Assembly (NCBI RefSeq): GCF_003116585.1
Contig: NZ_QEHM01000001.1
Coordinates: 930,001 to 994,000 of the forward strand
Direction: 5' to 3'
From: Albibacillus kandeliae
GTDB lineage: Bacteria; Pseudomonadota; Alphaproteobacteria; Rhodobacterales; Rhodobacteraceae
Length of the DNA stretch: 64,000 nucleotides
Shown: positions 63,763 to 64,000 of the stretch, in pieces
Position numbering within the stretch: position 1 is the first letter of the stretch
How the letters are laid out: each line of letters begins with the position of its first letter
Notes under the pieces: generated by a model
Databases searched by the model: none
Seen by the model: the letters and a program-made list of their open reading frames with translations, nothing else
Told to the model about the DNA's origin: nothing
Position numbers and translations under genes: made by a program

Positions 63763-64000
63763 CTAAGCCCCTGTCGCCGCGCCATAAGCCATGCCGTAGG
63801 CCTCGGTCAGCGCCTCTTCCAGCAACCGGCCTTCGCGATAGGGAGCCAGCGTCGCGGGCCGATTCACCCCGCCCGGCATCCGCGCGCAGGCTTCCGGCGC
63901 GCCCATGACCATCCGCACCGGCAGCAATTCGGAGTAAATTGGCAGTTCGTAATCCTCCTCGTCATCCGCGATCCCCTTGGCGCGAACTTTTGCCGAGGCG
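63763..64000 (-). CDS. C-terminal part of a pyridoxamine 5'-phosphate oxidase-like protein, truncated
   Basis: The minus-strand frame is open from the window edge to TAG at 63763 and gives the last ~78 residues. ASAKVRAKGIADDEEDYELPIYSELLPVRM resembles the C-terminal segment of PPOX-family flavin-binding proteins (typically AKxRxGPPxDDExDYxLPVWAGVLPL). The final GGVNRPATLAPYREGRLLEEALTEAYGMAYG is not recognised. The family call is tentative because the flavin-binding core is off the window. Confidence 0.5.
   Translation of the reverse strand, partial: ASAKVRAKGIADDEEDYELPIYSELLPVRMVMGAPEACARMPGGVNRPATLAPYREGRLLEEALTEAYGMAYGAATGA

Overview
The window looks like a chromosomal segment of an alphaproteobacterium of the Rhodobacteraceae (Roseobacter group). 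Visible reasons are uniformly high GC, a CycA-like cytochrome c2, a ChpT-type phosphotransferase, the olsBA ornithine-lipid pair, a ribosomal protein L21 with a helix-hairpin-helix tail, a LuxR solo, and a short GC-hairpin/AT-tail intergenic motif between proB and proA of a type I associate with this family. No rRNA, tRNA, CRISPR array, insertion sequence or phage gene was found.

Layout. 1-1620: start of a cytochrome bo3 ubiquinol oxidase operon (cyoA and a truncated cyoB, minus strand). 2274-3572: MHS-type solute transporter. 3646-5883: divergent LysR regulator and glutaryl-CoA dehydrogenase with a 7-bp-arm inverted repeat between them. 6438-9318: an operon of an ACAD10/11-like acyl-CoA dehydrogenase and two short-chain dehydrogenases. 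9339-16548: a tightly overlapping minus-strand operon headed by an HxlR regulator (two crotonases, serine hydrolase, acetoacetyl-CoA synthetase-like ligase, TesB thioesterase, amidohydrolase). 16648-17253: GST. 17328-22373: a complete branched-chain-amino-acid-type ABC transporter (livKHMGF). 22849-30757: a minus-strand acyl-CoA operon (paired acyl-CoA dehydrogenases, two SDRs, thiolase, histidine phosphatase, ACAD10/11-type kinase, IclR regulator). 30899-35100: quinone oxidoreductases, a second histidine phosphatase, a MaoC hydratase and a LuxR solo.

35476-46356 is a housekeeping block: rpsB-tsf, a DsbA/HCCA-isomerase-like protein, olsBA, a DUF3553-like protein, chpT, and the rplU-rpmA-GNAT-obgE-proB-proA series, then cytochrome c2. 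46390-55373 is the main accessory region: two LuxR-type regulators diverging from about 670 bp of AT-richer DNA, a membrane protein of unknown function, a type I secretion ABC transporter and adaptor, and an 840-residue acidic RTX protein that is unusually rich in Met and Cys. 55592-60122 holds an unknown single-span membrane protein, a rhodanese, an amidase and an orphan peptidoglycan-binding/Gly-rich protein that may be an effector. 60181-63392 is a TRAP transporter operon (dctPQM) with tandem palindromic operators upstream, and the window ends in a truncated gene at 63763.

How the genes work together: the first half is a catabolic region for organic acids and acyl-CoAs, with transporters, ligase, dehydrogenases, hydratases, thiolase and several dedicated regulators. 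The split kinase plus ACAD10/11-like dehydrogenase suggests 4-hydroxyacid catabolism, and the paired dehydrogenases suggest a bulky or branched acyl substrate. The RTX/type I secretion cluster is the best candidate for an undescribed secreted system.
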